In this document: positions 1-9,908 of the stretch, in pieces | How the letters are laid out: each line of letters begins with the position of its first letter | How positions within the stretch are numbered: the stretch's first letter is position 1 | DNA from: Gammaproteobacteria bacterium | GTDB taxonomy: Bacteria; Pseudomonadota; Gammaproteobacteria; Nitrosococcales; Methylophagaceae | Direction: 5' to 3' | NCBI GenBank assembly: GCA_029210875.1 | Contig: JARGFJ010000020.1 | Location: forward strand, 1 to 46,226 | Length of the DNA: 46,226 bases | Program-made: the position numbers and the translations under genes | Notes under the pieces: generated by a model | The model's database searches: none | Told to the model about the DNA's origin: nothing | Seen by the model: only the letters and a program-made list of their open reading frames with translations

Positions 1-62
1 ACTTGCATGTGTTAGGCATGCCGCCAGCGTTCAATCTGAGCCATGATCAAACTCTTCAGTTT
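1..62 (-). rRNA. rrs: 16S ribosomal RNA, 5' end only (partial)
   Basis: The reverse complement reads AAACTGAAGAGTTTGATC and continues through the conserved first helix to the universal ACATGCAAGT segment, which is the start of bacterial 16S rRNA. By comparison with E. coli, the mature 5' end is near position 62. The rest of the gene lies beyond the left edge. It is transcribed in the same direction as the ribosomal protein block and begins about 400 bp after the rplQ stop, behind its own promoter. Confidence 0.95.
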
Positions 63-67
63 AATTA

Positions 68-89
68 CTCTTTGTACCCTTTTAAAGAG
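68..89 (-). other. small hairpin just upstream of 16S
   Basis: Six-base arms CTCTTT (68-73) and AAAGAG (84-89) can pair around a 10-base loop in the rRNA leader. The second arm also resembles the core of boxA. It may be part of the leader processing stem or a second antitermination-like element. The function is inferred only from position. Confidence 0.4.
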
Positions 90-223
90 GATACGAACTC
101 ATTTCGACGTTGTCGTATTACTTAAAACATTTACATGTTTTTGTGTTGATACTCAAACATCAGATCTTCTTGTTGCAAATTCGACCTAACGCAAGTACCC
201 ACACACATTACTTGATATTATTT

Positions 224-236
224 TTTTAAAGAGCGT
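224..236 (-). promoter_or_regulatory. rRNA antitermination boxA
   Basis: On the minus strand the leader reads ACGCTCTTTAAAA. This contains the GCTCTTTAA core of boxA, the NusB/S10 binding element that makes rRNA transcription resistant to Rho. It lies between the promoter at 273-300 and the 16S gene, the usual position for a leader boxA. Confidence 0.75.
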
Positions 237-272
237 TTGATGAACAACAGTATGTCCAACAAAGAAGCGAGA

Positions 273-300
273 ATTATACAGACACCCGCTGGGCTGTCAA
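273..300 (-). promoter_or_regulatory. strong sigma-70 promoter of the rRNA operon
   Basis: The minus strand shows a perfect -35 TTGACA (300-295), a 16-bp spacer and a perfect -10 TATAAT (278-273). The 16-bp spacing is characteristic of rrn P1 promoters. Upstream, on the minus strand, there is an A-rich stretch (about 308-325) that could act as an UP element. The region from 65 to 415 contains this promoter and the rRNA leader, and I see no protein gene in it. Confidence 0.9.
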
Positions 301-415
301 CACTAGAATCAAACTTTTTTCGTATTGGATCTCTTTTATTTCTAAGCCATTGTTCTTACTAGTAACAGTTATTGTCTTGCTAATACGCAATTCAATATTT
401 ATGGCCTACACTTAT

Positions 416-440
416 AAAAAAACCGGCATAAAGCCGGTTC
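416..440 (-). terminator. rho-independent terminator after rplQ
   Basis: The seven-base arms AACCGGC and GCCGGTT pair around a five-base loop. On the minus strand they are followed directly by a run of T (complement of A416-A420 and beyond). It begins 26 bp after the rplQ stop and closes the ribosomal protein block before the rRNA promoter. Confidence 0.9.
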
Positions 441-465
441 TTTTGTAGCATAATTAATCTGTTTA

Positions 466-843
466 TTATGCAGCTGTTGCTTCAGTATTACGATCAACTA
501 ATTCAACAATTGCCATAGGCGCTTTATCACCTTCACGTAAGCCACATTTTAGGATACGTATGTAGCCACCTGGACGAGTAGCTGAACGAGGACCTAGATC
601 TGTGAACAATTTTGTAACAGCAGCTCTATCGCCTAGGCGAGAGAATGCAAGTCTACGATTAGCAACAGTATCTTCTTTACCCAAAGTGATTAGAGGTTCA
701 ACAACACCTCGTAATTCTTTTGCTTTCGGCAGCGTTGTACGAATAACTTCGTGTTCCATCAGAGAAACAGCCATATTTTTGAACATAGCTTTTCTGTGGC
801 TACTATTACGGTTTAATTTACGACCAGAATTACGATGACGCAT
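466..843 (-). CDS. rplQ: 50S ribosomal protein bL17
   Basis: This 125-residue protein begins [20 protein letters not shown] and has the conserved [10 protein letters not shown] segment. Both match bL17, which lies at the exit-tunnel side of the large subunit. The length is the family norm (about 120-130 residues). It is the last gene of the alpha operon, 40 bp downstream of rpoA as in E. coli, and is followed by a clear terminator. The ATG start is supported by the conserved N terminus. Confidence 0.97.
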   Translation of the reverse strand: MRHRNSGRKLNRNSSHRKAMFKNMAVSLMEHEVIRTTLPKAKELRGVVEPLITLGKEDTVANRRLAFSRLGDRAAVTKLFTDLGPRSATRPGGYIRILKCGLREGDKAPMAIVELVDRNTEATAA

Positions 844-883
844 GTTATTACCCTATATCTTATGCTGAATTACTTCAGTATTA

Positions 884-1867
884 TTATTTCTGTTCCAGTG
901 ATGCAGGTGGCCAATTATCAAGGTGCATACCTAATGATAACCCTTTTGATGCCAATACATCTTTAATCTCGGTTAGTGATTTCTTACCTAGATTCGGTGT
1001 TTTTAATAGTTCCATCTCACCACGTTGGATCAAATCACCAACATAGTAGATATTTTCAGCTTTCAAACAGTTCGCTGAACGAACAGTTAAATCAAGCTCA
1101 TCAATCGCCTGCAATAGAGCTGGATCTACAGCAACAACTTCTTCTACAACCGCTTGTTCTTCAATTACTTTGAAATCAACGAATGCAGATAGTTGATCAC
1201 TCAAAATTGTAGATGCATATTTAATAGCATCTTCAGCTTCTAATGTACCATCTGTTTCAACATCAAGAATTAACTTATCTAAGTTAGTTCTATTTTCAAC
1301 ACGTGCACTTTCAACATTGTATGTAACCATGTTTACAGGGCTGTAAGAAGCATCCAGGTACAGCTGACCAATCACACGATCTTCATCGTCATTTTCAACA
1401 CGCGCATTAGATGGCACATAACCACGACCTTTTTCTACTTTAAAGGTGATAGATAAGCTACCGCCAGTAAGGTTAGCAATAACGTGTTCTGGATTCACAA
1501 CTTCGACATTATGTGGAAGTTGAATATCTGCAGCAGTTACAGGACCGACACCATCTTTATTAATTGTAAGAACTACTTCTCTTGCATCGTGCAAGATAAT
1601 AGCTAGACCTTTCATATTTAACAAAATATCTAGGACATCTTCTTGCACACCCTCAATTGCTGAATACTCATGTACAACACCAGCAATTTGAGCTTCGACA
1701 ACAGCAGTGCCTTCCATAGAAGACAATAAAATGCGTCTCAGTGCATTACCTAACGTATGACCAAAGCCTCTTTCTAAAGGCTCTAGCACAACACGAGTAC
1801 GTGTTTTGCTAGCCTTCTTAATATCGACAATGCTTGGTTTTAAAAACTGACTCATATAGGTCGTCAT
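884..1867 (-). CDS. rpoA: RNA polymerase alpha subunit
   Basis: RpoA (327 residues) nucleates assembly of RNA polymerase. The N-terminal dimerisation domain carries the [19 protein letters not shown] signature near residues 33-51. The C-terminal domain has [12 protein letters not shown] near residue 260, containing the arginine that contacts UP-element DNA, and [13 protein letters not shown]. The ATG at 1867 has a GAGGGA ribosome-binding site 6 bases upstream and gives the same N-terminal length as E. coli; an internal ATG at codon 5 is possible. It lies between rpsD and rplQ, the standard alpha-operon order. Confidence 0.98.
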   Translation of the reverse strand: MTTYMSQFLKPSIVDIKKASKTRTRVVLEPLERGFGHTLGNALRRILLSSMEGTAVVEAQIAGVVHEYSAIEGVQEDVLDILLNMKGLAIILHDAREVVLTINKDGVGPVTAADIQLPHNVEVVNPEHVIANLTGGSLSITFKVEKGRGYVPSNARVENDDEDRVIGQLYLDASYSPVNMVTYNVESARVENRTNLDKLILDVETDGTLEAEDAIKYASTILSDQLSAFVDFKVIEEQAVVEEVVAVDPALLQAIDELDLTVRSANCLKAENIYYVGDLIQRGEMELLKTPNLGKKSLTEIKDVLASKGLSLGMHLDNWPPASLEQK

Positions 1868-1906
1868 GCAATTCCCTCTAAGTAAACCTTAATGGTTTAA
1901 TTAAAA

Positions 1907-2533
1907 TTATTTCGAGTACAACTCAACAATTAAGTGTTCGTTGATTTCTGCAGGCAACTCTGAACGTTCAGGAACGTGCTTGTAAGTACCTTGCATTTTT
2001 GTAACATCAACATCCACCCAATCAGAGAAGCCGTGTTGTACAGCTAACTCTAATGCAGCTTTAATTCGCAATTGGTTTTTACCAGCTTCACGTACAGCAA
2101 CGACATCATTTGCTTTCACTTGATATGAAGGAATATTTACCTTTGCACCGTTGACAGTAATGGCATTGTGACGTACTAATTGACGCGCCTCACTACGAGA
2201 AACACCAAAACCCATACGATACGCAACGTTATCTAAGCGGCTTTCCAACAACTGAAGTAGGTTTTCACCAGTTGAGCCTTTTTTGTTATCAGCCATTTTG
2301 TAGTAAAGACGGAATTGCTTTTCCAAAATACCATATACGCGACGCATTTTTTGCTTTTCACGTAACTGCGTTGCATAGTCTGATAGACGACCACGGCGCT
2401 GGCCATGTTGGCCAGGTGGAAACGCACGACTTTCCATTGCGCATTTTGATGTAAAACACTTTTCACCTTTAAGAAAAAGCTTCTCGCCTTCACGGCGACA
2501 TAAACGACATTTAGCACCAATATATCTAGCCAT
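1907..2533 (-). CDS. rpsD: 30S ribosomal protein uS4, four-cysteine form
   Basis: uS4 (208 residues) is a primary 16S-binding protein. In E. coli it also represses the alpha operon. The S4 RNA-binding domain ([21 protein letters not shown]) and the C-terminal [13 protein letters not shown] are conserved. Unusually, the N terminus has cysteines at 9, 12, 26 and 31, the spacing of the zinc knuckle known from Thermus S4; E. coli S4 lacks most of these. It sits between rpsK and rpoA. Confidence 0.97.
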   Translation of the reverse strand: MARYIGAKCRLCRREGEKLFLKGEKCFTSKCAMESRAFPPGQHGQRRGRLSDYATQLREKQKMRRVYGILEKQFRLYYKMADNKKGSTGENLLQLLESRLDNVAYRMGFGVSRSEARQLVRHNAITVNGAKVNIPSYQVKANDVVAVREAGKNQLRIKAALELAVQHGFSDWVDVDVTKMQGTYKHVPERSELPAEINEHLIVELYSK

Positions 2534-2547
2534 AATGTTCTCCTAAA

Positions 2548-2937
2548 CTACACTCTACGCCGTTTTGGCGGACGACAACCATTATGGGGAATTGGTGTAA
2601 CGTCTGTAATATTGTTAATTTTAAAACCAAGATTATTTAATGCGCGAACAGCTGATTCACGACCTGGACCTGGACCTTTTATTTCAACATCTAAGTTTTT
2701 CATACCAAAGTCTTTGACAACTTGGCCAGCTTTTTCAGCTGCTACCTGTGCTGCGAACGGTGTACTCTTACGAGAACCTCTAAATCCACAACCACCAGAA
2801 GTAGCCCAAGAAAGAGCATTACCTTGACGATCTGTAATCGTTACAATTGTATTGTTAAATGAAGCGTGAACATGTGCTACGCCATCTACAACATTCTTTT
2901 TTACACGTTTACGTTGACGTGCTGATGAGTTTGCCAT
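2548..2937 (-). CDS. rpsK: 30S ribosomal protein uS11
   Basis: This 129-residue protein forms part of the 30S platform near the mRNA exit channel. The [20 protein letters not shown] and [13 protein letters not shown] segments are diagnostic, and the C terminus ends in the basic CRPPKRRRV tail. Length equals the E. coli protein. It lies 12 bp after rpsM and 14 bp before rpsD in the alpha operon. Confidence 0.98.
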   Translation of the reverse strand: MANSSARQRKRVKKNVVDGVAHVHASFNNTIVTITDRQGNALSWATSGGCGFRGSRKSTPFAAQVAAEKAGQVVKDFGMKNLDVEIKGPGPGRESAVRALNNLGFKINNITDVTPIPHNGCRPPKRRRV

Positions 2938-2949
2938 CGAATCGCCTCT

Positions 2950-3303
2950 TTACTTAATCATGCGGCGAGGACCTTTACGGGTCCTTGCGTTAGTTTTTGT
3001 TCTTTGACCACGAAGAGGGAGACCTCTACGGTGACGCACACCTCGGTAACAACCAAGATCTTTAAGACGTTTAATATCCATAGATACTTCACGTCTCAAG
3101 TCACCTTCAACGGTGAACTTAGCAACTTCTGTACGAAGTGCTTCTACTTCTTGTTCAGAAAGGTCTCTGATCTTTTTATCTTCAGCAATATCTGCAGCCG
3201 CACAAATTTGTTTTGCACGAGTAAGACCTATACCGTAGATAGCAGTTAATGCTATTACAGCGTGTTTCTGTACAGGAACATTAATTCCAGCAATACGAGC
3301 CAT
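2950..3303 (-). CDS. rpsM: 30S ribosomal protein uS13
   Basis: uS13 (117 residues) sits in the head of the small subunit and bridges to the large subunit and P-site tRNA. The N terminus [10 protein letters not shown], the [11 protein letters not shown] helix-hairpin segment and the basic tail [14 protein letters not shown] are family signatures. It is the first gene of the alpha operon. An extended -10 promoter lies 35 bp upstream, and the predicted leader is only about 28 nt, short for an S4-binding pseudoknot. Confidence 0.98.
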   Translation of the reverse strand: MARIAGINVPVQKHAVIALTAIYGIGLTRAKQICAAADIAEDKKIRDLSEQEVEALRTEVAKFTVEGDLRREVSMDIKRLKDLGCYRGVRHRRGLPLRGQRTKTNARTRKGPRRMIK

Positions 3304-3337
3304 TGAGCTACCCTAATCCTTCAACAGTGAACCGAGA

Positions 3338-3367
3338 ATTATAGCACATAAAACCTTGGTTCAACAA
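3338..3367 (-). promoter_or_regulatory. alpha operon promoter (extended -10)
   Basis: On the minus strand there is a perfect TATAAT (343-338) preceded by TGC, giving an extended -10. Candidate -35 elements are TTGAAC (364-359, 15-bp spacer) or TTGTTG (367-362, 18-bp spacer). It lies in the rpmJ-rpsM gap, where E. coli also has its alpha promoter, and would start transcription near 3331. Confidence 0.7.
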
Positions 3368-3390
3368 TACATTAATTAACACTAAAGCTA

Positions 3391-3504
3391 TTAGCCTTGA
3401 CGTTGCTTGTGACGAGCTTCTTTGCAGATAACTCGTAAAACGCCTCTGCGCTTAACAATTTTGCAATTGCGACATATTTTCTTAACTGACGCTTGAACTT
3501 TCAT
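3391..3504 (-). CDS. rpmJ: 50S ribosomal protein bL36, zinc form
   Basis: This short 37-residue gene translates as [20 protein letters not shown] followed by a tail ending HKQRQG. It matches bL36 and has the zinc ligands C11, C14, C27 and H32 (the C-plus type), one residue shorter than E. coli RpmJ. It starts with ATG at 3504 behind a GGAGA ribosome-binding site and ends in TAA at 3391. Its place between secY and rpsM is the standard one. Confidence 0.97.
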   Translation of the reverse strand: MKVQASVKKICRNCKIVKRRGVLRVICKEARHKQRQG

Positions 3505-3546
3505 CGATCTTTCTCCAACTGTATCTGTGATATGCAGACTTAAACT

Positions 3547-4893
3547 CTAGTTTAAAAAGCCAGACATACCATTACTTTTTTTATTTGATTTACGCATCAA
3601 GCTTTCGTATTGCTGCGACATCATGTGTGATTGAATTTGAGAAACAAAATCCATCACAACTACAACAATAATCAACAACGATGTTCCACCAAAATAAAAC
3701 GGTACGTTCCAGTATAAAATCAAAAACTCTGGCAACAAACATACTGCTGATATATATACGGCACCAGCAAGAGTTAGCTTGCCCATCACTGTATCAATGT
3801 ATCGTACAGTTTGTTCACCAGGACGTATCCCTGGAATGAATGCGCCAGACTTTTGTAAATTTTCTGCTGTTTCTTTCGGGTTAAACACTAATGCTGTATA
3901 GAAGAAACAGAAGAATATAATTGCTACAGCATACGACACAACATAAACTGGCTGACCAGGCGACATAAGTGTAGAAATATCTTTTAACCAGCCTAGGCCA
4001 TCTGAACTACCAAACCATCCCGCAATAGTTGCTGGAAACAAGATAATACTAGAGGCAAAGATCGGTGGGATAACACCAGCCATATTTAGTTTTAATGGCA
4101 AATGTGTTACTTGTCCAGCCATCATCTTACGACCTTGCTGACGTTTTGCATAATGCACTGGTATACGTCTTTGAGCACGTTCTACATAAACAACAAACGC
4201 TGTCACGGCTAATGCCAGAAACAGTAATGTAATCACTAAGAATGTATGCAACTGCCCAGTTCTGGCTAGCTCTAGAGTACCACCTATTGCAGCCGGAAGT
4301 CCTGCAACGATACCTGCAAATATTATCAATGAGATACCGTTCCCAATACCACGCTCTGTAATCTGCTCACCTAGCCACATTAAAAACATTGTACCTGTAA
4401 CCAATGTTATAACTGCAGTTATTCTAAACAACAAACCAGGGTCAACTACAACACCCATATCGCCGGCACTTTGCCCTTCAAGAGCAAGAGCAATACCTAA
4501 TGCCTGAAATGTTGCCAGGACTAACGTTCCATAACGCGTATATTGCGTGATTTTACGCTTTCCAGCCGCACCCTCTTTTTTAAGCTGTGCTAGTTTAGGG
4601 TGAACAACGGTTAATAACTGCATAATGATTGATGCAGAAATATAAGGCATAATTCCTAAGGCAAAAACAGATAAGCGTTGTAAGGCACCACCAGAGAACA
4701 TATTAAACATGTCCAAAATCGTGCCTTTCTGCTGTTCAAACATAATAGCTAATGCAGCAGGATCAATTCCAGGAACTGGAATAAATGTACCCATGCGATA
4801 GACAAGCAAAGCACCAAGCACAAAAAGCAATCGACTTTTTAGCTCAGCAAACTTGCCTGCACTCGGCAACGCACTGTGTTTGTTTTTTTCCAC
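3547..4893 (-). CDS. secY: preprotein translocase channel subunit SecY
   Basis: SecY (448 residues) is the pore of the inner-membrane Sec translocon, partnering SecE (encoded at 29893-30231) and SecG. About ten hydrophobic membrane segments are visible. The plug-region sequence [11 protein letters not shown], the [14 protein letters not shown] segment and the [13 protein letters not shown] loop are typical. The start codon is GTG at 4893, 5 bp after the rplO stop, with only a weak ribosome-binding site, so coupling to rplO is likely. Confidence 0.97.
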   Translation of the reverse strand: MEKNKHSALPSAGKFAELKSRLLFVLGALLVYRMGTFIPVPGIDPAALAIMFEQQKGTILDMFNMFSGGALQRLSVFALGIMPYISASIIMQLLTVVHPKLAQLKKEGAAGKRKITQYTRYGTLVLATFQALGIALALEGQSAGDMGVVVDPGLLFRITAVITLVTGTMFLMWLGEQITERGIGNGISLIIFAGIVAGLPAAIGGTLELARTGQLHTFLVITLLFLALAVTAFVVYVERAQRRIPVHYAKRQQGRKMMAGQVTHLPLKLNMAGVIPPIFASSIILFPATIAGWFGSSDGLGWLKDISTLMSPGQPVYVVSYAVAIIFFCFFYTALVFNPKETAENLQKSGAFIPGIRPGEQTVRYIDTVMGKLTLAGAVYISAVCLLPEFLILYWNVPFYFGGTSLLIIVVVVMDFVSQIQSHMMSQQYESLMRKSNKKSNGMSGFLN

Positions 4894-4898
4894 GTAGG

Positions 4899-5333
4899 CT
4901 ACTCTTCTACTTTTCCGCCGACAGCAGTAATTGCTTTTTCTGCGCCTGCTGTAGCAACAAGACCTTTAATCGTGACGGCTTTAGTCAATTCACCAGAACC
5001 AATTACTTTTACACGTACTGTATTTTCTGGAACTGCGCCAACCGACTTTAATGTTAACAAATCAATTACAGCAGCATCGATATTAGCAAGAACGTCTAAA
5101 CGCACTTCTGCAGTAGTCGCTTTTTTACGTGATCTGAAACCAACTTTTGGCAAACGACGTTGCAAAGGTTGTTGACCACCCTCGAAACCACGATTAGAGA
5201 AACTACCAGAACGTGATTTTTGGCCTTTATGTCCACGACCACCCGTTTTACCTAAACCAGAACCAATACCACGACCTACGCGTTTAGCAGATTTTTTCGC
5301 TCCTGGAGCTGGAGCAATAGTATTTAAATACAT
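4899..5333 (-). CDS. rplO: 50S ribosomal protein uL15
   Basis: uL15 (144 residues, same as E. coli) is a late-assembling large-subunit protein. The glycine- and arginine-rich N-terminal half, including [20 protein letters not shown], is diagnostic. It starts one base after the rpmD stop and ends 5 bp before secY, keeping the spc-operon order. Confidence 0.97.
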   Translation of the reverse strand: MYLNTIAPAPGAKKSAKRVGRGIGSGLGKTGGRGHKGQKSRSGSFSNRGFEGGQQPLQRRLPKVGFRSRKKATTAEVRLDVLANIDAAVIDLLTLKSVGAVPENTVRVKVIGSGELTKAVTIKGLVATAGAEKAITAVGGKVEE

Positions 5334-5334
5334 C

Positions 5335-5523
5335 TTATACTTCCTCGACCTTCAACAGGTAAGAAACATGATTAATCATGCCTCTGTTTTCTGGTGTATC
5401 AATAACAATTGCACTGCTGCCTGTTTTTCTCAAACCAAGACCAGCAACACATGCTTTATGTTTAGCTAAGCGACCTATAGTGCTCTTAACCAATGTAACT
5501 TTTAATTTAGATTCAGATGCCAT
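5335..5523 (-). CDS. rpmD: 50S ribosomal protein uL30
   Basis: This 62-residue protein contains [19 protein letters not shown] and the [20 protein letters not shown] region typical of uL30. Length is within the bacterial norm of about 60 residues. It lies 5 bp after rpsE and one base before rplO. Confidence 0.96.
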   Translation of the reverse strand: MASESKLKVTLVKSTIGRLAKHKACVAGLGLRKTGSSAIVIDTPENRGMINHVSYLLKVEEV

Positions 5524-5528
5524 TGTAC

Positions 5529-6038
5529 TTATTCCATGATCTCAGCAACTGTCTTGCCACGCTTAGCAGCAATTGCTTCAGGGTTATTCATATCAGTTAG
5601 GCCTTTGATTGTTGCACGTACAACATTCAGTGGATTGGTTGAACCGATAGATTTAGCTAATACGTTATGAACACCAACAGCATCAAACACAGCACGCATC
5701 GCACCACCGGCAATGACACCAGTACCTTCAGAAGCTGGTTGCATAAACACTTTAGCCGCACCAAAGTTAGCTTTAACGGGGTGCTGTAATGTATGACCGT
5801 CTAATGTCACTGTTTGTAGGTTTTTACGTGCTTCATCCATTGCTTTTTGAATAGCAACAGGAACTTCACGCGCTTTACCCTGACCAAAACCAACACGACC
5901 TTGGCCATCTCCAACAACTGTTAGTGCTGAGAAACCAAATACGCGACCACCTTTAACAACTTTTGCTACGCGACGTATTCCTACTAACTTTTCAACCAAG
6001 CCATCTGATGGAGCTTGTCGCTGATCATTTTGTGCCAT
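5529..6038 (-). CDS. rpsE: 30S ribosomal protein uS5
   Basis: uS5 (169 residues) helps maintain decoding accuracy and mRNA unwinding at the entry channel. The double-stranded RNA-binding fold is marked by [20 protein letters not shown], and the second domain by [19 protein letters not shown]. It lies between rplR and rpmD. Confidence 0.97.
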   Translation of the reverse strand: MAQNDQRQAPSDGLVEKLVGIRRVAKVVKGGRVFGFSALTVVGDGQGRVGFGQGKAREVPVAIQKAMDEARKNLQTVTLDGHTLQHPVKANFGAAKVFMQPASEGTGVIAGGAMRAVFDAVGVHNVLAKSIGSTNPLNVVRATIKGLTDMNNPEAIAAKRGKTVAEIME

Positions 6039-6056
6039 TTGATAATACCTTTAAAT

Positions 6057-6410
6057 TTAAAACTGCAAGCCATTTTCACGAGCAGCGTCAGCTAGTGCTT
6101 TCACTCTACCGTGATACTTGAAACCAGAGCGATCAAATGCAACATTAGTTACACCAGCACCGGCAGCTCTTTCTGCAACAGCTTTACCAACGGCAACAGC
6201 CGCTGCGATATTGCTTGTACCATTCAAGCCTGCTTTAACTTCAGCATCTAAAGTTGAAGCACAAGCAATAACTTTAGAACTATCGTGAGCGAGCACTTGT
6301 GCGTAAATATGGCGTGGTGTTCTATGAACACTTAAGCGATATACTTCAAGTTCTTTCAACTTAGCTCTAGACTTTGCAGCCCTACGTAAACGTGAATTTT
6401 TCTTATCCAT
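6057..6410 (-). CDS. rplR: 50S ribosomal protein uL18
   Basis: uL18 (117 residues, equal to E. coli) binds 5S rRNA in the central protuberance together with uL5. The motifs [15 protein letters not shown] and [20 protein letters not shown] match the family. It follows rplF by 12 bp in the spc operon. Confidence 0.97.
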   Translation of the reverse strand: MDKKNSRLRRAAKSRAKLKELEVYRLSVHRTPRHIYAQVLAHDSSKVIACASTLDAEVKAGLNGTSNIAAAVAVGKAVAERAAGAGVTNVAFDRSGFKYHGRVKALADAARENGLQF

Positions 6411-6422
6411 TGTTCAGCCTAA

Positions 6423-6956
6423 TTATTTTTTCTTAGCGTCTTTACGAGCAACATGTTCATCAGAATAACGTACGCCTTTACCTTTATAGGGTTCAGGAGA
6501 ACGGTATGCACGAATATCTGCCGCAACTTGACCAACCTGTTGTTTATCTGGACCAGACACAACAATTTCAGTTTGGCTTGGGGTTTCTATATTAATACCT
6601 TCTGGTGCAATGTACTCAACAGGGTGTGAGAAACCTAAAGTAAGATCTAATTTATTACCTTGTGCTTTAGCACGATAACCAACACCTACTAGGGTTAATT
6701 TCTTCTCAAAACCTTGGCTTACACCAACAACCATATTATTCAATAAAGCACGTGTAGTTCCAGCCAACGCAGTTGATTGTTTCGCTGGTGTACGCGCACT
6801 TGATTTTAACGTTGTTCCTACTTGTGTTACTTCAACTTCGGGGTGAACAGCACGAGTTAACGTACCTTTTGTTCCCTTAATTGACACCTCATTGTTACCC
6901 AATGAAACTTCAACACCTGCCGGTATTTCTACTGGCGCATTAGCAATACGTGACAT
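6423..6956 (-). CDS. rplF: 50S ribosomal protein uL6
   Basis: uL6 (177 residues) binds near the sarcin-ricin loop where elongation factors dock. Two tandem L6 repeats are visible. The C-terminal signature [11 protein letters not shown] is present, followed by a lysine-rich tail. The start [17 protein letters not shown] matches the family. It lies between rpsH and rplR. Confidence 0.97.
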   Translation of the reverse strand: MSRIANAPVEIPAGVEVSLGNNEVSIKGTKGTLTRAVHPEVEVTQVGTTLKSSARTPAKQSTALAGTTRALLNNMVVGVSQGFEKKLTLVGVGYRAKAQGNKLDLTLGFSHPVEYIAPEGINIETPSQTEIVVSGPDKQQVGQVAADIRAYRSPEPYKGKGVRYSDEHVARKDAKKK

Positions 6957-6979
6957 TTTCTAATCTCCAAATACTAAGG

Positions 6980-7375
6980 CTAGCTAACTGCACACAGGAC
7001 TTCACCGCCCTGACCAAGTGCACGTGCTTTACGGTCAGTCATAACACCTTGTGAGGTTGAAATGATAGCAACACCTAAACCTGCAATTACCTTAGGTAGA
7101 TCACTTGCTGACTTATAGACACGAAGCCCTGGACGGCTCACGCGATCAATCGCTGAAATAACCGATTTACCTTCAAAGTACTTCAATGTAATTGTAAGTA
7201 CTGCTTTTCCGTCAACATCAGTAATGTTATGTGCAGACACATAACCTTCATCTTGTAATACTTTTGCAATGCTAATCTTAACTTTTGAAGAAGGCATAGA
7301 AACATTTGTTTTCTTTGCCTGCTGTGCATTACGAATGCGTGTTAGCATATCTGCAATAGGGTCTGTCATACTCAT
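6980..7375 (-). CDS. rpsH: 30S ribosomal protein uS8
   Basis: uS8 (131 residues) binds helix 21 of 16S rRNA. In E. coli it is the repressor of the spc operon, acting near the rplE start. The N terminus [18 protein letters not shown] and the C-terminal [20 protein letters not shown] are diagnostic. It lies between rpsN and rplF. Confidence 0.97.
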   Translation of the reverse strand: MSMTDPIADMLTRIRNAQQAKKTNVSMPSSKVKISIAKVLQDEGYVSAHNITDVDGKAVLTITLKYFEGKSVISAIDRVSRPGLRVYKSASDLPKVIAGLGVAIISTSQGVMTDRKARALGQGGEVLCAVS

Positions 7376-7406
7376 TTTATTCTAGCTCCACAATATCAAT
7401 CGGTTA

Positions 7407-7712
7407 TTACCAGCTAGCCATTACAAGGCCAGGGATATCACCTTTCATTGCATGTTCGCGTAACTTGTTTCTAGACAGGCCGAACTTGCGATAGTAACCA
7501 TGTGGACGGCCAGTTATGTTGCAGCGATTTCTCATGCGAACCGCACTTGAATTACGTGGAAGTGCATGGAATTTTTTAGCAGCTTCTTGACGCTGTTCAA
7601 ACGACAATGACTCATCAAGAATCTGTTTTTTTAATTCCATACGCTTAGCAGCGTATTTATTTACCATTTTTTCGCGTTTAATTTCGCGATTTATCATGCA
7701 ACGTTTAGCCAT
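7407..7712 (-). CDS. rpsN: 30S ribosomal protein uS14, zinc-free long form
   Basis: uS14 (101 residues) is the long form without a zinc knuckle. It has the [20 protein letters not shown] core and the [12 protein letters not shown] terminus. It lies between rplE and rpsH. Its lack of zinc ligands contrasts with the cysteine-rich uS4 and bL36 nearby. Confidence 0.97.
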   Translation of the reverse strand: MAKRCMINREIKREKMVNKYAAKRMELKKQILDESLSFEQRQEAAKKFHALPRNSSAVRMRNRCNITGRPHGYYRKFGLSRNKLREHAMKGDIPGLVMASW

Positions 7713-7737
7713 AACTTATACCATCCAACCTAAATTT

Positions 7738-8277
7738 TTATTTTCTAAAAGGAAATTTAAATGCTGACAACAATGCATGAGATTCCTCAGCAGTTTTAGC
7801 TGTTGTCGTAATCGTAATATCCATCCCTCTTAGCTTATCGATTTTATCGTACTCGATTTCTGGAAAGATAATTTGCTCTTTCACACCCATACTGTAGTTA
7901 CCCTGCTTATCAAAAGACTTAGGGTTTAGACCACGGAAATCACGAGTACGAGGTAGTGAAATAGTAATCAAACGGTCAAGAAAATCATACATGCGTTCAG
8001 ATCGTAGCGTGACCTTGCAGCCTACTGGCCATCCTTCACGCAATTTAAATCCGGCAATAGATTTCTTTGCCTTTGTAACAACAGGCTTTTGACCGGAAAT
8101 TTTTTCCATGTCAGCAACCGCATTTTCCAATACTTTTTTATCAGTAAGAGCCTCACCAACACCCATATTAAGTGTAATCTTGGTAATCCGAGGTACTTCC
8201 ATTACTGATTTATAGCCAAACTGCTCTGAAAGCTGATTGACTACAGTATCACGATAAAAATCTTTTAATCTGCTCAC
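7738..8277 (-). CDS. rplE: 50S ribosomal protein uL5
   Basis: uL5 (179 residues, equal to E. coli) binds 5S rRNA and contacts P-site tRNA. The motifs [26 protein letters not shown] and [12 protein letters not shown] are conserved. It lies between rplX and rpsN. This is where S8 binds the mRNA in E. coli; I did not verify such a site here. Confidence 0.97.
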   Translation of the reverse strand: MSRLKDFYRDTVVNQLSEQFGYKSVMEVPRITKITLNMGVGEALTDKKVLENAVADMEKISGQKPVVTKAKKSIAGFKLREGWPVGCKVTLRSERMYDFLDRLITISLPRTRDFRGLNPKSFDKQGNYSMGVKEQIIFPEIEYDKIDKLRGMDITITTTAKTAEESHALLSAFKFPFRK

Positions 8278-8299
8278 TGTATATACCTAATTTCGTAGC

Positions 8300-8617
8300 T
8301 TAAGCGCCGACAACTTCGCCGTTTGATTTGAACACGCGAACCTTACGACCATCATCTAAAATCTTAAAACCAACCTTTTCGCCTTTACCTGTAGCAGGAT
8401 TCAACAATGCCAGGTTTGAACCGTCAATTGGCATTTCTTTTTCTACGATGCCGCCAGTTCTGCCTAAAGCAGGATTAGGTTTGGTGTGTTTTTTTACAAC
8501 ATTGATACCTTGAACCAAGAACTTTCCATCTTGACCAGGCTTAAGTATCTCGCCTTGTTTGCCACGATCTTTACCAGTTGTTACAACAACTTGATCGCCT
8601 TTTCTTAATCTTTCCAT
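8300..8617 (-). CDS. rplX: 50S ribosomal protein uL24
   Basis: uL24 (105 residues) is an early assembly initiator of the large subunit. The KOW motif is near residues 6-30 ([20 protein letters not shown]), followed by the VKKHTKPNP segment. It lies 15 bp after rplN and 22 bp before rplE. Confidence 0.97.
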   Translation of the reverse strand: MERLRKGDQVVVTTGKDRGKQGEILKPGQDGKFLVQGINVVKKHTKPNPALGRTGGIVEKEMPIDGSNLALLNPATGKGEKVGFKILDDGRKVRVFKSNGEVVGA

Positions 8618-8632
8618 TTCAGCACTCCTAAC

Positions 8633-9001
8633 TTATAGCACTTCAGGCGCTAATGAAATAATCTTCATGAACTTCTCACCGCGAAGCTCACGTGTCACAG
8701 GCCCAAATATACGAGTACCGATCGGCTGAAGGTTAGCTGTTAATAGAACAGCTGCATTAGCATCAAAACGGATCACTGAACCGTCTGGACGACGAACACC
8801 TTTACGAGTACGAACGATAACAGCGTTATGAACTTCACCTTTTTTCACTTTACCGCGAGGTGCCGCTTCTTTAATGGTCACTTTAATTACATCACCAATA
8901 CCGGCATAACGACGGTGTGAACCACCCAATACTTTGATACATTCTACGCGTTTAGCACCACTGTTATCAGCGGCATCTAGACTGCTTTGCATTTGAATCA
9001 T
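8633..9001 (-). CDS. rplN: 50S ribosomal protein uL14
   Basis: uL14 (122 residues) lies at the subunit interface. The start [20 protein letters not shown] and the central [17 protein letters not shown] are characteristic. It is classically the first gene of the spc operon. Here only 27 bp separate it from rpsQ and I see no promoter in that gap, so it is probably read through from S10. Confidence 0.97.
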   Translation of the reverse strand: MIQMQSSLDAADNSGAKRVECIKVLGGSHRRYAGIGDVIKVTIKEAAPRGKVKKGEVHNAVIVRTRKGVRRPDGSVIRFDANAAVLLTANLQPIGTRIFGPVTRELRGEKFMKIISLAPEVL

Positions 9002-9028
9002 GATCTAACTCCAATATAAACCGTGGCA

Positions 9029-9289
9029 CTACTTCGCGCGGTCGATAATTTCGACCAATTGCCAGCTTTTTGATTTCGAAAGCGGACGGCTTGAAGTGAT
9101 ACTAACTACATCACCAATATTGCATTCATTGTTTTCATCATGCGCATGCAATTTGGTAGAACGTTTCACATATTTTTTATAAATAGGGTGCGCAACTTTA
9201 CGCTCAACCAATACAGTGATGGTTTTATCCATCTTGTCACTGACTACACGGCCTGTTACTAAACGTATGCTTTTTTCCGATTCACTCAT
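9029..9289 (-). CDS. rpsQ: 30S ribosomal protein uS17
   Basis: uS17 (86 residues) is a primary 16S-binding protein with an OB fold. [19 protein letters not shown] and the [18 protein letters not shown] segment match the family. It is the last gene of the S10 group, 9 bp after rpmC. Confidence 0.97.
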   Translation of the reverse strand: MSESEKSIRLVTGRVVSDKMDKTITVLVERKVAHPIYKKYVKRSTKLHAHDENNECNIGDVVSITSSRPLSKSKSWQLVEIIDRAK

Positions 9290-9298
9290 GTTCGTACC

Positions 9299-9484
9299 CT
9301 ATTTCTTTTCGTTCAGTACAGTTTTGATACGTGCAATGTCACGGCGTACACGTTTAAGTTCACTCGAACGTGTTAACTGGCCAGTAGCGTTTTGCATACG
9401 CAGATTAAACTGTTCTTTATGAAGAGCATCTAGCTCTTGCGCCATATCTTCAACAGATTTTTGTCTAATTTCGCTTGCTTTCAT
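9299..9484 (-). CDS. rpmC: 50S ribosomal protein uL29
   Basis: uL29 (61 residues) lies near the exit tunnel and forms part of the SRP and trigger factor docking area. The helical hairpin with [20 protein letters not shown] is diagnostic. I place the start at the ATG at 9484, matching the family start MKA. The GTG one codon earlier would add a single extra residue. The ATG overlaps the rplP stop by one base (TGATG), implying coupled translation. Confidence 0.95.
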   Translation of the reverse strand: MKASEIRQKSVEDMAQELDALHKEQFNLRMQNATGQLTRSSELKRVRRDIARIKTVLNEKK

Positions 9485-9897
9485 CACAATATTGCTCGCG
9501 TTACGAATGTTGTTTTAAGAGGAAGCTTGGCAGCTGCAAGACGGAACGCTTCGCGTGCAATCTCTTCTGATACACCTTCCATTTCATAGAGCATGCGACC
9601 AGGCTGTATATTAGCAACCCAGTATTCAACATTACCCTTACCTTTACCTTGACGTACTTCAAGCGGTTTACTGGTAATTGGTTTATCCGGAAAAACACGG
9701 ATCCAAATTTTACCACCACGCTTGATGTAACGAGTCATAGCACGACGAGCTGCTTCAATTTGACGCGCTGTAACACGACCGCGTTCAAGTGATTTAAGCC
9801 CAAACTCTCCGAAGCTTACTTTAGCTCCACGATGAGCCAAGCCACGGTTGCGCAATTTCATCTGCTTTCTAAATTTCGTTCTCTTTGGCTGTAACAT
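9484..9897 (-). CDS. rplP: 50S ribosomal protein uL16
   Basis: uL16 (137 residues) helps position A-site tRNA and is a late assembly factor. The N terminus [19 protein letters not shown], the [16 protein letters not shown] core and the [12 protein letters not shown] loop identify it. It lies between rpsC (11 bp upstream) and rpmC (1-base overlap). Confidence 0.97.
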   Translation of the reverse strand: MLQPKRTKFRKQMKLRNRGLAHRGAKVSFGEFGLKSLERGRVTARQIEAARRAMTRYIKRGGKIWIRVFPDKPITSKPLEVRQGKGKGNVEYWVANIQPGRMLYEMEGVSEEIAREAFRLAAAKLPLKTTFVTRAIL

Positions 9898-9908
9898 TGG
9901 TTATAACC

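Noticed and set aside
602-838. Plus-strand frames opposite rplQ and many other antisense frames across the ribosomal block
   Set aside because: They mirror codon structure of highly conserved genes on the other strand and show no recognisable proteins.
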